A stretch of DNA of 64,000 nt from Beduini massiliensis. GTDB lineage: Bacteria > Bacillota_I > Bacilli_A > Erysipelotrichales > Coprobacillaceae. The notes beneath the pieces were generated by a model. It saw nothing but the letters and a program-made list of their open reading frames with translations, was not told the DNA's origin and ran no database searches. The stretch spans positions 765,177 through 829,176 of the forward strand of contig NZ_CDPP01000006.1 in assembly GCF_000829905.1 (NCBI RefSeq), given 5' to 3'. Positions 56,101 to 64,000 of this stretch are shown in pieces. Within the stretch, counting starts at the first letter, position 1. Every line of letters starts with the position of its first letter. The position numbers and the translations under genes were made by a program.

Positions 56101-56856
56101 ATGGAGAAAATGATATCTACCCAAAAACTGTGTAAAACATTTTCCAGCGGTGGCGTATTACAGCATATTTTAAAGAATTTAGATTTAGAGATATATGAGG
56201 GGGATTTTACTGTCATCATGGGACCTTCCGGTGCAGGAAAATCTACTTTGCTTTATGCTTTATCTGGAATGGACAAACCATCTTTAGGTAAAATTTATTT
56301 TAGAGATGAAGAGATTTCCGATTATTCCGATGACCGCTTAGCTGTTTTTCGCCGTCACCATTGCGGCTTTGTTTTCCAGCAGATTTATTTACAGGATAAT
56401 ATGAGTGTCATGGACAACATTCTGTCTGCCGGGCTGTTAGTCAGCCGTAAGAAAAAAGAGGTTGTTCAACGTGCACAAGAATTGTTGTCACTGGTTGCAA
56501 TGAAAGAAGAGCTTTATCATAAATTTCCTGCCCAACTTTCAGGGGGAGAAGCTCAGCGTGCGGGGATTGTCAGAGCCTTGATCAATCAGCCCGATATCTT
56601 ATTTGCAGATGAGCCGACAGGACAATTAAATTCCTATGCCAGTAAAGCGGTTTTAGATGTTTTAACAGCACTGAACAAAGACGGACAAAGTATTGTGATG
56701 GTGACGCATGATGTTTTATCGGCACGTCGGGCAAATCGTATTTTATATTTGCAAGATGGTGCCATTTATGGAGAATGTGATCTTGGTGACTATGTCCCTA
56801 ATGATGAAAAACGTCATGACCGATTGACTGCCTTTTTAAAGGAAATGGGGTGGTAA
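56101..56856 (+). CDS. ABC transporter ATP-binding protein (MacB/LolD type)
   Basis: 251 residues. Walker A GPSGAGKST, Q-loop FVFQQIYLQDNMS, signature QLSGGEAQRAGIVRAL, Walker B ILFADEPTGQLN and H-loop VTHDVLS. DEPTGxL in Walker B and the ~250-residue length are typical of ATPases that work with FtsX-type permeases. GGAGAGGAG precedes the ATG, and the permease gene starts one base after the stop codon. Confidence 0.93.
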   Translation: MEKMISTQKLCKTFSSGGVLQHILKNLDLEIYEGDFTVIMGPSGAGKSTLLYALSGMDKPSLGKIYFRDEEISDYSDDRLAVFRRHHCGFVFQQIYLQDNMSVMDNILSAGLLVSRKKKEVVQRAQELLSLVAMKEELYHKFPAQLSGGEAQRAGIVRALINQPDILFADEPTGQLNSYASKAVLDVLTALNKDGQSIVMVTHDVLSARRANRILYLQDGAIYGECDLGDYVPNDEKRHDRLTAFLKEMGW

Positions 56857-56857
56857 T

Positions 56858-59227
56858 ATGCACTCTGTCTGGCCACTAGTAAAAGCACAGTTTCATAAAA
56901 GCAAAAGCCAAGCTATTTCATTTTTTGTCATTGTGCTTTTAGGTGCTGTTCTTTTGAATATTGGGTTAGTTATTACCCATAATTATGATCGTAACTATGA
57001 CCACCATGCTGATAGATTAAACAGTGCCGGTGCTATCTTAGCAATAAAATCGCAGGATGAAGAACTAATCAATGAAATGACGGCTGCGATGCAAGAAGAT
57101 GAACGAAGCATAGCTATAGAAAAGCGTGATATCCTTTTTGCCACCGCAACACTTGCTTATGGGGAGGGGGAACAAACCCGCAATATGGTGTTTATGAATC
57201 AGCAAGATGAACCCGAAATCAGTCAGATCGATTATCTTGAACATTCAGCGGATACTTACGAACACCCTATTTATTTACCCTGGCTGTTCCATACCGGGGG
57301 GGATTATCAGTTAGGAGATTCCTTTGATATGGAAATTATTCTAATGAGCGGTGAAAAAAGAACGAGAGAATATCAGGTTGCCGGTTTTTTTGAGGAACCT
57401 ATTTTAGGGACGGTCAATTCTACTATTTCAGGAGTGGTGCTGCCCGATAAAGAATATCAGGATTTGGCTCAATCGTTTGACTCAAAGATAGACGGAACGC
57501 TCTTTTGTGCCTTATTAAAAGAAAATAAGACTATGGGAGAAAATTTTGTCGGCACGTTTAATACATTCCTTGAAGATCATGATCCAACTGTATATCACGA
57601 TTCGTCTTTTTATTTAATGGTGAAACAAGCACGTACCATGACTTCATCTATTGGATCGATGGTGATTATCGGCTTTTCCATGATTATCGTAGCGGTTGTT
57701 TTAGTCATGGTGAAATTCAGAATCGGGAATACTATTGAGGAAGAAATAAGGAACATGGGAGTTCAAAAAGCGATTGGTTACAGCAATTATCAAATTGTTT
57801 CATCGCTGATGATGCAGTTTTTGATTTTGACTTTATCAGGCTGTTTAATTGGCATTGGAATATCGTATTTGATTCTTCCCGCTATTTCAAATATGTTTGC
57901 TTTACAAACCGGGATTGTCTGGAACCAGGGATTTGATTTTTTTTCAGCCTTACTCAGTGTCTTGGGGATATCATTGATGGTGATTGTCACTGCTTATTTA
58001 AGCGCTAAAAAAATAAATAAGCTAACTCCCATCACTGCCATTCGTACAGGGATTACAACACACAGTTTTAAAAATAATTCTTTCCCATTAGATAAAACAA
58101 AAGGAAATTTGCCAATGCTCCTCGCAGCTAAAAACTTTATCCATCAAATTCGTTTAAATATAATGATTATGTTCGTTATTATGGGGGTCAGCTTTGCCGC
58201 TATGTTTGCGATGGTAATGTATTATAATATTTCTGTTGAATCCACAAAATTTGTGGAAATGGTATCAACAGAAGTTCCTGACGTTCAAATCAATGCGATT
58301 GATGCGTCAGGTGCAGACCATTTATTAGCTATCCTGCAAAATATTGACGGAGTCAGAAAAGCAGCTTATTATGATCAAGTCAGAGCTTCCATTGGAAATA
58401 AAGACAGTGAGGTTTTCTGCTATATTATGGATGACTTTAGTGCACTGGATAATCAGCAAGCGGTGTATAAAGGCAGGTTCCCAAAATATGAAAACGAAAT
58501 TGCAATCAATGGATTACTCGCGAAAAATATGAGTAAAAGTATCGGGGATACTGTCACACTCAAAAAAGGGACAGCAGAGATTGAATACTTGATTACCGGA
58601 TTTAGTCAAGGATCAAACTATATGGGACATGAAGCAATGCTGACAGGTAGTGCCTATCAGCAATTAGACAGCAGTTATCATTCTTTGTGTATTTATGTCT
58701 ATTTAGACGAGGAGATAGATACAGCCGGGTTTATTCAGACATTAGATCCCTATGCCAAAGATATTGCCAAGACAACGAATGCTCAGCTGCAAATCGAAAG
58801 TATGTTAGGGGTTTATCAAAATATTGTATCGATTATCGCGTTTATTATCATGTTAATCACAGCGGCGATCGTAAGTATTGCTTTATATATGGTGGTAAAA
58901 ACGGCGGTGATTCGTAAAAGACAGGAATTTGGAATACAAAAGGCAATCGGTTATACGACACGTCAATTAGTTTTAGAAACGGTCTATACCTTTTTACCGG
59001 TAATATTGATTGGCACAATTCTGGGATGTTTGTTGGGAAAAGTGGGATTAAATTCTATGTTAAGCATTTTATTCAGCAGTATTGGAATGATGAAAATCAA
59101 TTTTGCTGTTCCGACTATTTGGATGTTGGGAGTTGGCATTGGCATCTTCCTATTTGGTTTATTTATCACAGTGGTTGTTTCCATGAGAATCAGAAAAATA
59201 AGTCCTTATACAATGCTGAAAGAATAA
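56858..59227 (+). CDS. FtsX-family ABC permease with two FtsX units
   Basis: 789 residues with eight membrane helices in a duplicated 1+3 pattern: about 19-41, 263-287, 312-340, 363-387, then 431-458, 651-680, 708-728 and 752-776. Each half has a ~200-residue extracytoplasmic domain after its first helix, and both halves share the FtsX phrase IxxxGVQKAIGYSxxQ or EFGIQKAIGYTTRQLV. Such mechanotransmission permeases export or extract lipids and peptides from the membrane. It is co-translated with the ATPase and probably controlled by the upstream two-component system. Confidence 0.92.
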   Translation: MHSVWPLVKAQFHKSKSQAISFFVIVLLGAVLLNIGLVITHNYDRNYDHHADRLNSAGAILAIKSQDEELINEMTAAMQEDERSIAIEKRDILFATATLAYGEGEQTRNMVFMNQQDEPEISQIDYLEHSADTYEHPIYLPWLFHTGGDYQLGDSFDMEIILMSGEKRTREYQVAGFFEEPILGTVNSTISGVVLPDKEYQDLAQSFDSKIDGTLFCALLKENKTMGENFVGTFNTFLEDHDPTVYHDSSFYLMVKQARTMTSSIGSMVIIGFSMIIVAVVLVMVKFRIGNTIEEEIRNMGVQKAIGYSNYQIVSSLMMQFLILTLSGCLIGIGISYLILPAISNMFALQTGIVWNQGFDFFSALLSVLGISLMVIVTAYLSAKKINKLTPITAIRTGITTHSFKNNSFPLDKTKGNLPMLLAAKNFIHQIRLNIMIMFVIMGVSFAAMFAMVMYYNISVESTKFVEMVSTEVPDVQINAIDASGADHLLAILQNIDGVRKAAYYDQVRASIGNKDSEVFCYIMDDFSALDNQQAVYKGRFPKYENEIAINGLLAKNMSKSIGDTVTLKKGTAEIEYLITGFSQGSNYMGHEAMLTGSAYQQLDSSYHSLCIYVYLDEEIDTAGFIQTLDPYAKDIAKTTNAQLQIESMLGVYQNIVSIIAFIIMLITAAIVSIALYMVVKTAVIRKRQEFGIQKAIGYTTRQLVLETVYTFLPVILIGTILGCLLGKVGLNSMLSILFSSIGMMKINFAVPTIWMLGVGIGIFLFGLFITVVVSMRIRKISPYTMLKE

Positions 59228-59352
59228 GCGGTATATGTTTGGGTTATTTGTATAAAAACATAATATTAGAAAATTAAAATTTTAATATCAAAGTGAATAA
59301 TAAAAATGCCCCCTAGCGACTTACAATTAAATCGCGGTGAGGCAATAGTCTT

Positions 59353-59376
59353 AAAATCTGCTTTTGCAGATTTTTT
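59353..59376. terminator. Bidirectional terminator between the permease and the MBL gene
   Basis: AAATCTGC and GCAGATTT around TTTT, with TTT to the right and A-rich on the left. It overlaps the stop of the minus-strand gene. The 125 bases to its left hold only an AT-rich stretch and an imperfect GCC/GGC hairpin without a T-run. Confidence 0.85.
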
Positions 59377-60043
59377 AGATTTCAAAAGACTGGTTTTCAT
59401 GATCAATCTTATGTATCTGTGAATAATTCTTTAAAGGTTCTTGTTTTAAATAATCTTGCATTAGTTCAATGGCATCGCCAAAATGCATGGGTAAAATATG
59501 TTTAATCTGGGCATGCTTTAAAATTTCTTGTATTCCCCACCAAGCATTTTCTTCTTGACGAGGATCAAGCGGAAGCATTGCCAGATCAATAGAAAGCTCG
59601 TCAAGCTTTATCATTTCTTTTTTAAAATTATAAGCTTGATTATCATTGAAGTTCTTAGGTTCTCCTTCCCAGTGCCACCAATTAAGATCCCCGGCATGAT
59701 AAATGACTTTATCTTCAACGGTAACTAAAAAGGCAACACCGGCATCCGTTGAACGCAATGTTGTAATCGACAAATCATCAATTTTATAAGTTTCATTCTT
59801 TTTAACAATATGTTTAGAATCTGTTTCTTTTATACGAGTATCTTTTGAAAGAATAAAGGTTGCTTGAGGAAATAGTTCAAAAATATCTCGGTTAAAATGG
59901 TCTTGATGAAAATGGCTAACAAAGCAATAGACTTTTTTATCTGCGGGATAAGGCGGTAATTCTTTTTGATAATAATCAAAGACTAAAACATGATGTTCGA
60001 GTTCAATCATGAACCCACTGTGAAAAATATAGGTTGCTTTCAT
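59375..60043 (-). CDS. MBL-fold metallohydrolase
   Basis: 222 residues of the metallo-beta-lactamase fold. The metal motif is SHFHQDHFNRD near residue 40. YHAGDLNWW follows near residue 113, then LPLDPRQEENAWWG and a late histidine in LPMHFGD. This UlaG-like group includes lactonases and other hydrolases; the substrate here is unknown. The start at 60043 follows GGAGGT. The longer frame to 60082 has no ribosome binding site. Monocistronic, divergent from typA. Confidence 0.88.
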   Translation of the reverse strand: MKATYIFHSGFMIELEHHVLVFDYYQKELPPYPADKKVYCFVSHFHQDHFNRDIFELFPQATFILSKDTRIKETDSKHIVKKNETYKIDDLSITTLRSTDAGVAFLVTVEDKVIYHAGDLNWWHWEGEPKNFNDNQAYNFKKEMIKLDELSIDLAMLPLDPRQEENAWWGIQEILKHAQIKHILPMHFGDAIELMQDYLKQEPLKNYSQIHKIDHENQSFEI

Positions 60044-60177
60044 AATAAACCTCCTTAAATCATTATAAAACAGTATCGTCATTTCGTCTATAAATATGAA
60101 AAAGTATAGAATAGTGGGCTATAATTTAATAAATAATAAAAAAATAAGATTGATAGCACTTACAATGATAAAAAATG

Positions 60178-60205
60178 TTTGCAGAATCACGATTTGTGTT
60201 ATAAT
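60178..60205 (+). promoter_or_regulatory. typA promoter
   Basis: TTTGCA (60178-60183), 16 bases, TATAAT (60200-60205). Confidence 0.65.
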
Positions 60206-60245
60206 GTGTAAGTTGTAAAAAAGATTAAGAAAGAGAGGTATTGTG

Positions 60246-62063
60246 ATGAGTAACATTCGTAACATTGCAATTATTGCACACGTAGACCACGGAAAAACGA
60301 CATTAGTTGATCAGCTATTAAGACAATCAGGAACCTTTAGAAATAATGAACAGGTGGCAGAAAGAGTAATGGATAGTAATGCCTTAGAAAGAGAAAGAGG
60401 AATTACAATCCTAGCTAAAAATACAGCGATCAATTATAAGGATTACCATATCAATATCATGGATACACCGGGCCATGCCGATTTTGGCGGTGAGGTAGAA
60501 CGTATCATGAAAATGGTTGATGGGGTTTTGTTGGTGGTAGATGCATACGAAGGAACAATGCCTCAAACTCGTTTTGTATTAAAAAAAGCGTTGGAATCAA
60601 AGGTTAAACCCATCGTTGTAATTAATAAGGTAGACCGTCCGGTTGTCCGTATTAGTGAAGTACGCGATGAAATCTTAGAATTATTTATGGAACTGGGAGC
60701 AGAAGATGATCAGTTAGATTTCCCAACTGTTTATGTATCTGCTTTGCAGGGAACATCAAGTTTATCTGATGAATTATCAACACAGGAAGCGACAATGGAT
60801 CATTTGTTTGATATGATTATTGATGAAATTCCGGCTCCCGATGTTGATGAAGAAGGACCTCTGCAATTCCAGCCTGCTTTATTAGACTATAATGACTACG
60901 TTGGACGTATTGGGGTTGGACGTATTAAACGTGGTAAGATTAAATTAAATGAAACCGTATCTTGTGTCAGAGCAGATGGTTCTATTACACAGTTTAGAGT
61001 TCAGAAATTATTTGGATTCCTTGGATTATCACGAATTGAAATTCAAGAAGCTTCAGCCGGAGATATCGTAGCAATCGCCGGATTAGCGGATATCGGCGTA
61101 GGTGAAACTGTATGTACAATGGGAAAAGAAGAAGCCTTACCATTGTTACGTGTAGATGAACCGACAATCCAAATGGTTTTCGGAACAAATACGTCTCCAT
61201 TTGCCGGCAGAGAAGGAAAATTTGTAACTGCAAGCAAAATTGAAGAACGTTTATTTAAGGAAACAAATAAAGACGTATCATTAAAGATTGAAAGAATTCC
61301 TAATTCAGAAGAATGGATCGTCAGCGGACGTGGAGAATTGCATTTATCAATCTTAATTGAAACGATGCGTCGTGAAGGTTATGAACTGCAAGTATCTCGT
61401 CCAAAAGTTATTTTAAAAGAAATTGACGGTGAAGTTTGTGAACCATGGGAAGATGTACAAGTAGAAGCGCCTGATGACTGTATCGGTTCTGTTATCGAGT
61501 CTTTGGGATTTAGACGTGGGATTATGCAAAACATGACAAGCCATGATGGACAGACAAGAGTCACTTATCATATTCCTTCAAGAGGAATGATCGGATTCAT
61601 GACAAACTTTTTAACCATGACAAAGGGATATGGAATTATCTCTCATACTTTTATGGAATATCGTCCGGTGGATGGTGAAGCTGTAGGAGAAAGACAATTA
61701 GGTGTATTGATTTCTATCGACTCCGGACAATCAACAGCTTATTCATTAGGCAGTGTGGAAGATCGAGGAGTCATGTTCATTGGACCGGGTGTTGAAGTTT
61801 ATGAAGGAATGATCGTAGGAGAACATAGCCGTGATAATGATTTAGTAGTCAATATTACTAAAGGAAAAAATTTAACGAACACACGTTCTTCTTCTAAAGA
61901 TTCAACAGTTGTTTTAAAGAAACCAAGACAATTCAACTTAGAATCATGTTTAGATTATATTAATGATGATGAACTGGTAGAAGTAACACCGGAAAACATT
62001 CGTTTACGTAAACGTCTTTTAACAGATCAAGAACGTCGTCGTGCGAATCGTGAGAAAGTATAA
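60246..62063 (+). CDS. typA: Translational GTPase TypA/BipA
   Basis: 605 residues. GTPase motifs are AHVDHGKTT (G1), ERGITI (G2), [11 protein letters not shown] (G3), NKVDRP (G4) and the later VSALQG (G5). EF-G-like domains II, III and V follow, and the TypA-specific C-terminus ends with RRRANREKV. The protein binds ribosomes and helps 50S assembly and growth under stress or cold. ATG 60246 is seven bases after GAGAGG; a GTG one codon earlier is too close. Monocistronic with a strong terminator. Confidence 0.96.
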   Translation: MSNIRNIAIIAHVDHGKTTLVDQLLRQSGTFRNNEQVAERVMDSNALERERGITILAKNTAINYKDYHINIMDTPGHADFGGEVERIMKMVDGVLLVVDAYEGTMPQTRFVLKKALESKVKPIVVINKVDRPVVRISEVRDEILELFMELGAEDDQLDFPTVYVSALQGTSSLSDELSTQEATMDHLFDMIIDEIPAPDVDEEGPLQFQPALLDYNDYVGRIGVGRIKRGKIKLNETVSCVRADGSITQFRVQKLFGFLGLSRIEIQEASAGDIVAIAGLADIGVGETVCTMGKEEALPLLRVDEPTIQMVFGTNTSPFAGREGKFVTASKIEERLFKETNKDVSLKIERIPNSEEWIVSGRGELHLSILIETMRREGYELQVSRPKVILKEIDGEVCEPWEDVQVEAPDDCIGSVIESLGFRRGIMQNMTSHDGQTRVTYHIPSRGMIGFMTNFLTMTKGYGIISHTFMEYRPVDGEAVGERQLGVLISIDSGQSTAYSLGSVEDRGVMFIGPGVEVYEGMIVGEHSRDNDLVVNITKGKNLTNTRSSSKDSTVVLKKPRQFNLESCLDYINDDELVEVTPENIRLRKRLLTDQERRRANREKV

Positions 62064-62065
62064 GG

Positions 62066-62096
62066 AGTATTAGGGGATAGACCTAATACTTTTTTC
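62066..62096 (+). terminator. typA terminator
   Basis: AGTATTAGG and CCTAATACT form a perfect 9-bp stem followed by TTTTT. Confidence 0.92.
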
Positions 62097-62176
62097 TTTA
62101 TAGAACTAGGTAATTTCAGTATTTTGTTTGCTTTTAAAGAGGTAATGTTGTACATTTAAGTGGTGAGGTGTAGCCA

Positions 62177-63217
62177 ATGGGATATTTAATAATACTAATT
62201 TGTATGATGATCGTAATCATGAACATACTAAAAATTATATTTGCAGAAATGGATGGAAGACGTGCTAACAAGCAATTCAATGTTGCTTATTTTTTACAGT
62301 TTACTCGACCGTTTGCCTATGGAAGAACAAGTTATATCATTTTTATTGCCTTGCTGATCTTCCTGTTTACAAATGATCTGCCTTTGTTTTCGATGGCATG
62401 GCTGTTAGAGTTTGTTACCCTACTGTGTGTCTCTGTCATAATTGATGTTGTATCACAGTTTACTTATTATAAGTATGCACAGCGTCGCTTTAAAGATGGT
62501 GTGGATAAAGCAATCGCTATTCGAAATAAAATTAATGAAGAAAAAACGATTGAAAATAAAGAAGATATTATCTATCCGGAACCGGGATTAGGCTTTGAAG
62601 AAGTGGTTGAATCTTATTTAACGCCGGAAGATCATTTGGGAATCGCCAGTATGGATGCTGGGGAATTTGCCGATTCAATCCGGGATTTACCCGATGTTAC
62701 TTATGTGATCGATACAAGAAAAGTGGATGCAGAGCATCGTTTGGCGGATAAAGGGGTAAAGGTTACAACATTAACTCAGGAAAATCGTTTGCCGTTTAAA
62801 GATGGCAAGCTGGATACATATATTGTGGCTTATACCAATTTTGATAAAACGGATGTCCATCGTATTTTAAAAATGGATGGCATATTATTAGTTAAACAAC
62901 GTGGTGGCGATAATTTGAAAGAGTTAAATCCTCTTTATATGCCAATCAATCCCAATACAAAATGGAATAAATATGCCTGTCAGGCAATTTTGGATCAAAA
63001 TGGCTTTACTATTCTTGATGGTAAAGAGCAGTTAGCTAAGATTGGATTTAGGAGCTTATCAGCATTATTTACATATTTAAAAGAAGCAATGCCGGATAGA
63101 GTGATAAATTCGGATATGTATATCAATCAGTATGCCTATATTGACGAATGTATGAAACAAAGGGGATTCTTTGAACTGACGATCCATGAATTCTATTTAG
63201 TGTGTCGAAAAAAGTGA
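62177..63217 (+). CDS. Membrane-tethered protein with methyltransferase-like C-terminus
   Basis: 346 residues. Three hydrophobic segments (about 2-22, 53-70 and 75-95) are followed by a cytoplasmic part. Its stretch RLPFKDGKLDTYIVAYTNFD, then VHRILKMDGILLVKQRGGDN, resembles the second half of a class I SAM-methyltransferase fold, where 'LPF..xSFDxV' and 'VxRVLKPGG' are usual. The glycine-rich SAM loop expected before it is not obvious: the region reads LGIASMDAGEFADSIRDLPD. It may therefore be a degenerate, non-catalytic version. GGTGAGGTG precedes the ATG. The family is not recognised with certainty. Confidence 0.6.
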   Translation: MGYLIILICMMIVIMNILKIIFAEMDGRRANKQFNVAYFLQFTRPFAYGRTSYIIFIALLIFLFTNDLPLFSMAWLLEFVTLLCVSVIIDVVSQFTYYKYAQRRFKDGVDKAIAIRNKINEEKTIENKEDIIYPEPGLGFEEVVESYLTPEDHLGIASMDAGEFADSIRDLPDVTYVIDTRKVDAEHRLADKGVKVTTLTQENRLPFKDGKLDTYIVAYTNFDKTDVHRILKMDGILLVKQRGGDNLKELNPLYMPINPNTKWNKYACQAILDQNGFTILDGKEQLAKIGFRSLSALFTYLKEAMPDRVINSDMYINQYAYIDECMKQRGFFELTIHEFYLVCRKK

Positions 63218-63243
63218 GAAATAATCAGATAAATTAAATAAAG

Positions 63244-63257
63244 TGAAAGCGCTAAAA
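63244..63257 (+). promoter_or_regulatory. cre-like site upstream of ptsH
   Basis: TGAAAGCGCTAAAA matches the catabolite-response element TGWAANCGNTNWCA at 13 of 14 positions. It lies just upstream of the ptsH promoter, where CcpA could act as an activator or roadblock. Confidence 0.5.
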
Positions 63258-63272
63258 AAAATTTGCTTTTCC

Positions 63273-63302
63273 TATAGAAATTCATTGAAAATGTGATATA
63301 AT
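63273..63302 (+). promoter_or_regulatory. ptsH promoter with extended -10
   Basis: TGATATAAT gives an extended -10 (TG-A-TATAAT, 63294-63302). The -35 is weak (TATAGA at 63273-63278, 18 bases away). Confidence 0.6.
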
Positions 63303-63338
63303 ATATCCAGTCAAATTGTATTAAGGAGGAATTATATA

Positions 63339-63608
63339 ATGGCTGAAAAATTAAGTTTTGTAGTATCTGATCCTGTTGGGTTACATGCAAGACCAGCAAC
63401 TATCTTAGTAAATCAAGCAAGCAAATTCGCTAGCAATGTTAAATTGATTTATAATGAAAAAGAAGTTAACTTAAAATCAATCATGGGTGTTATGTCTTTA
63501 GGTGTTCCAACTAAAGCAACTGTAGAAATCGTTGCCGAAGGTGAAGACGAAAAAGAAGTTATCGCATCTATCGCTAAAGTTATCAAAGAACAAAAAGTAG
63601 CAGAATAG
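63339..63608 (+). CDS. ptsH: Phosphocarrier protein HPr
   Basis: 89 residues, full length for HPr. The phospho-acceptor histidine H16 lies in VGLHARPAT, and the regulatory serine S47 in LKSIMGVMSLGV is the HPr-kinase site of Gram-positive bacteria. Phospho-His HPr passes phosphate from enzyme I to sugar EII components; phospho-Ser HPr is the CcpA cofactor. AAGGAGG precedes the ATG. ptsI does not follow; a terminator comes next, so ptsH stands alone here. Confidence 0.97.
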   Translation: MAEKLSFVVSDPVGLHARPATILVNQASKFASNVKLIYNEKEVNLKSIMGVMSLGVPTKATVEIVAEGEDEKEVIASIAKVIKEQKVAE

Positions 63609-63618
63609 TTATGATTAG

Positions 63619-63638
63619 AAGCCCGGATGGGCTTTTTT
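63619..63638 (+). terminator. ptsH terminator
   Basis: AAGCCC and GGGCTT around GGAT, followed by TTTT. Confidence 0.9.
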
Positions 63639-63690
63639 AATTTATATATAGATAATTATTCAAAAAAATTCAAAAAATAATAAAAAAGAC

Positions 63691-63719
63691 TTGTCAAGAG
63701 AGGAAGGACGTGGTAATAT
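63691..63719 (+). promoter_or_regulatory. rRNA operon promoter
   Basis: TTGTCA (63691-63696), 17 bases, TAATAT (63714-63719), with TGG before the -10 as in an extended -10. It lies ~155 bases upstream of the 16S start. Confidence 0.8.
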
Positions 63720-63872
63720 AAACAGGCAGTCCGATCAAGGGCCGCGGAGACCATTGAAAACTGAACAGAACACGTCAAACAATTTCGATCGAAAGAAAGA
63801 AAATTGAGAAGAAAAAAAGAAACAAAAGTCAGAAGACAAAAGAGTCAAAGAAAAACAGATTGATGATATAAA
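63720..63872 (+). other. rRNA leader with boxA-like region
   Basis: The transcribed leader contains ATTGAAAACTGAACA at about 63752-63767, a sequence commonly found in Bacillota rRNA spacers and leaders near antitermination and processing sites. A purine-rich stretch follows up to the 16S start. No gene is present. Confidence 0.65.

Positions 63873-64000
<128 letters not shown>

Noticed and set aside
59306..59350. GC-rich imperfect hairpin (GCC...GGC, GCGA...TCGC) after the FtsX permease
   Set aside because: No T-run follows and pairing is broken; a better terminator lies directly downstream. I could not match it to a known RNA.

Overview
The window is low-GC, dense Gram-positive (Bacillota) chromosome. 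The partial 16S rRNA at the right end, two T-box leaders, a YabG spore-coat protease gene, HPr with its regulatory serine and many AGGAGG-type ribosome binding sites fit a spore-forming lineage of the Erysipelotrichia type. That placement is inference; the genus cannot be read from 128 bases of 16S.

Left part (1-9,962): the tail of one half and all of the other half of a heterodimeric ABC exporter; a LicD-like transferase; a DUF1846 protein; a small membrane protein; then a MarR regulator with a perfect palindromic operator and a 1,406-residue protein. That protein joins two BadF/HgdC-type activator domains to a 2-hydroxyacyl-CoA-dehydratase-like C-terminus.

Centre (10,305-36,541): one uninterrupted 20.8 kb gene for a 6,925-residue wall-anchored surface protein takes up a third of the window. 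It has a signal peptide, repeated beta-type modules, a C-terminal array of SdrD-B-like modules and an NVDTG sorting signal. An orphan family-5 solute-binding protein follows it. Next come a frameshifted ABC-like/LytTR regulator, a 21-bp direct-repeat operator, and the two-gene ABC transporter it probably controls.

36,542-45,530 is rich in RNA-level control. A Trp T-box precedes trpS. An ABC-F ribosome-protection gene has a leader peptide and three-segment attenuator and is followed by an isoaspartyl dipeptidase gene. A canonical T-box (specifier probably UUC, Phe) precedes a polar amino-acid ABC transporter and an M20 peptidase. A HAD phosphatase lies between them.

45,687-52,668 holds a metallophosphoesterase and a housekeeping run, rnhA-rnmV-rsmA-yabG-ispE-glmU-prs. 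This is a compacted version of the order known near the Bacillus origin. 52,760-59,227 holds a small membrane protein and a two-component system with an FtsX-type ABC transporter. An acetyltransferase gene sits between regulator and kinase, and TTAAG repeats precede the transporter. The right end holds an MBL-fold hydrolase, typA, a membrane-tethered methyltransferase-like protein, ptsH with a cre-like site, and an rrn promoter, leader and 16S start. I saw no CRISPR array, insertion sequence, prophage or tRNA gene.
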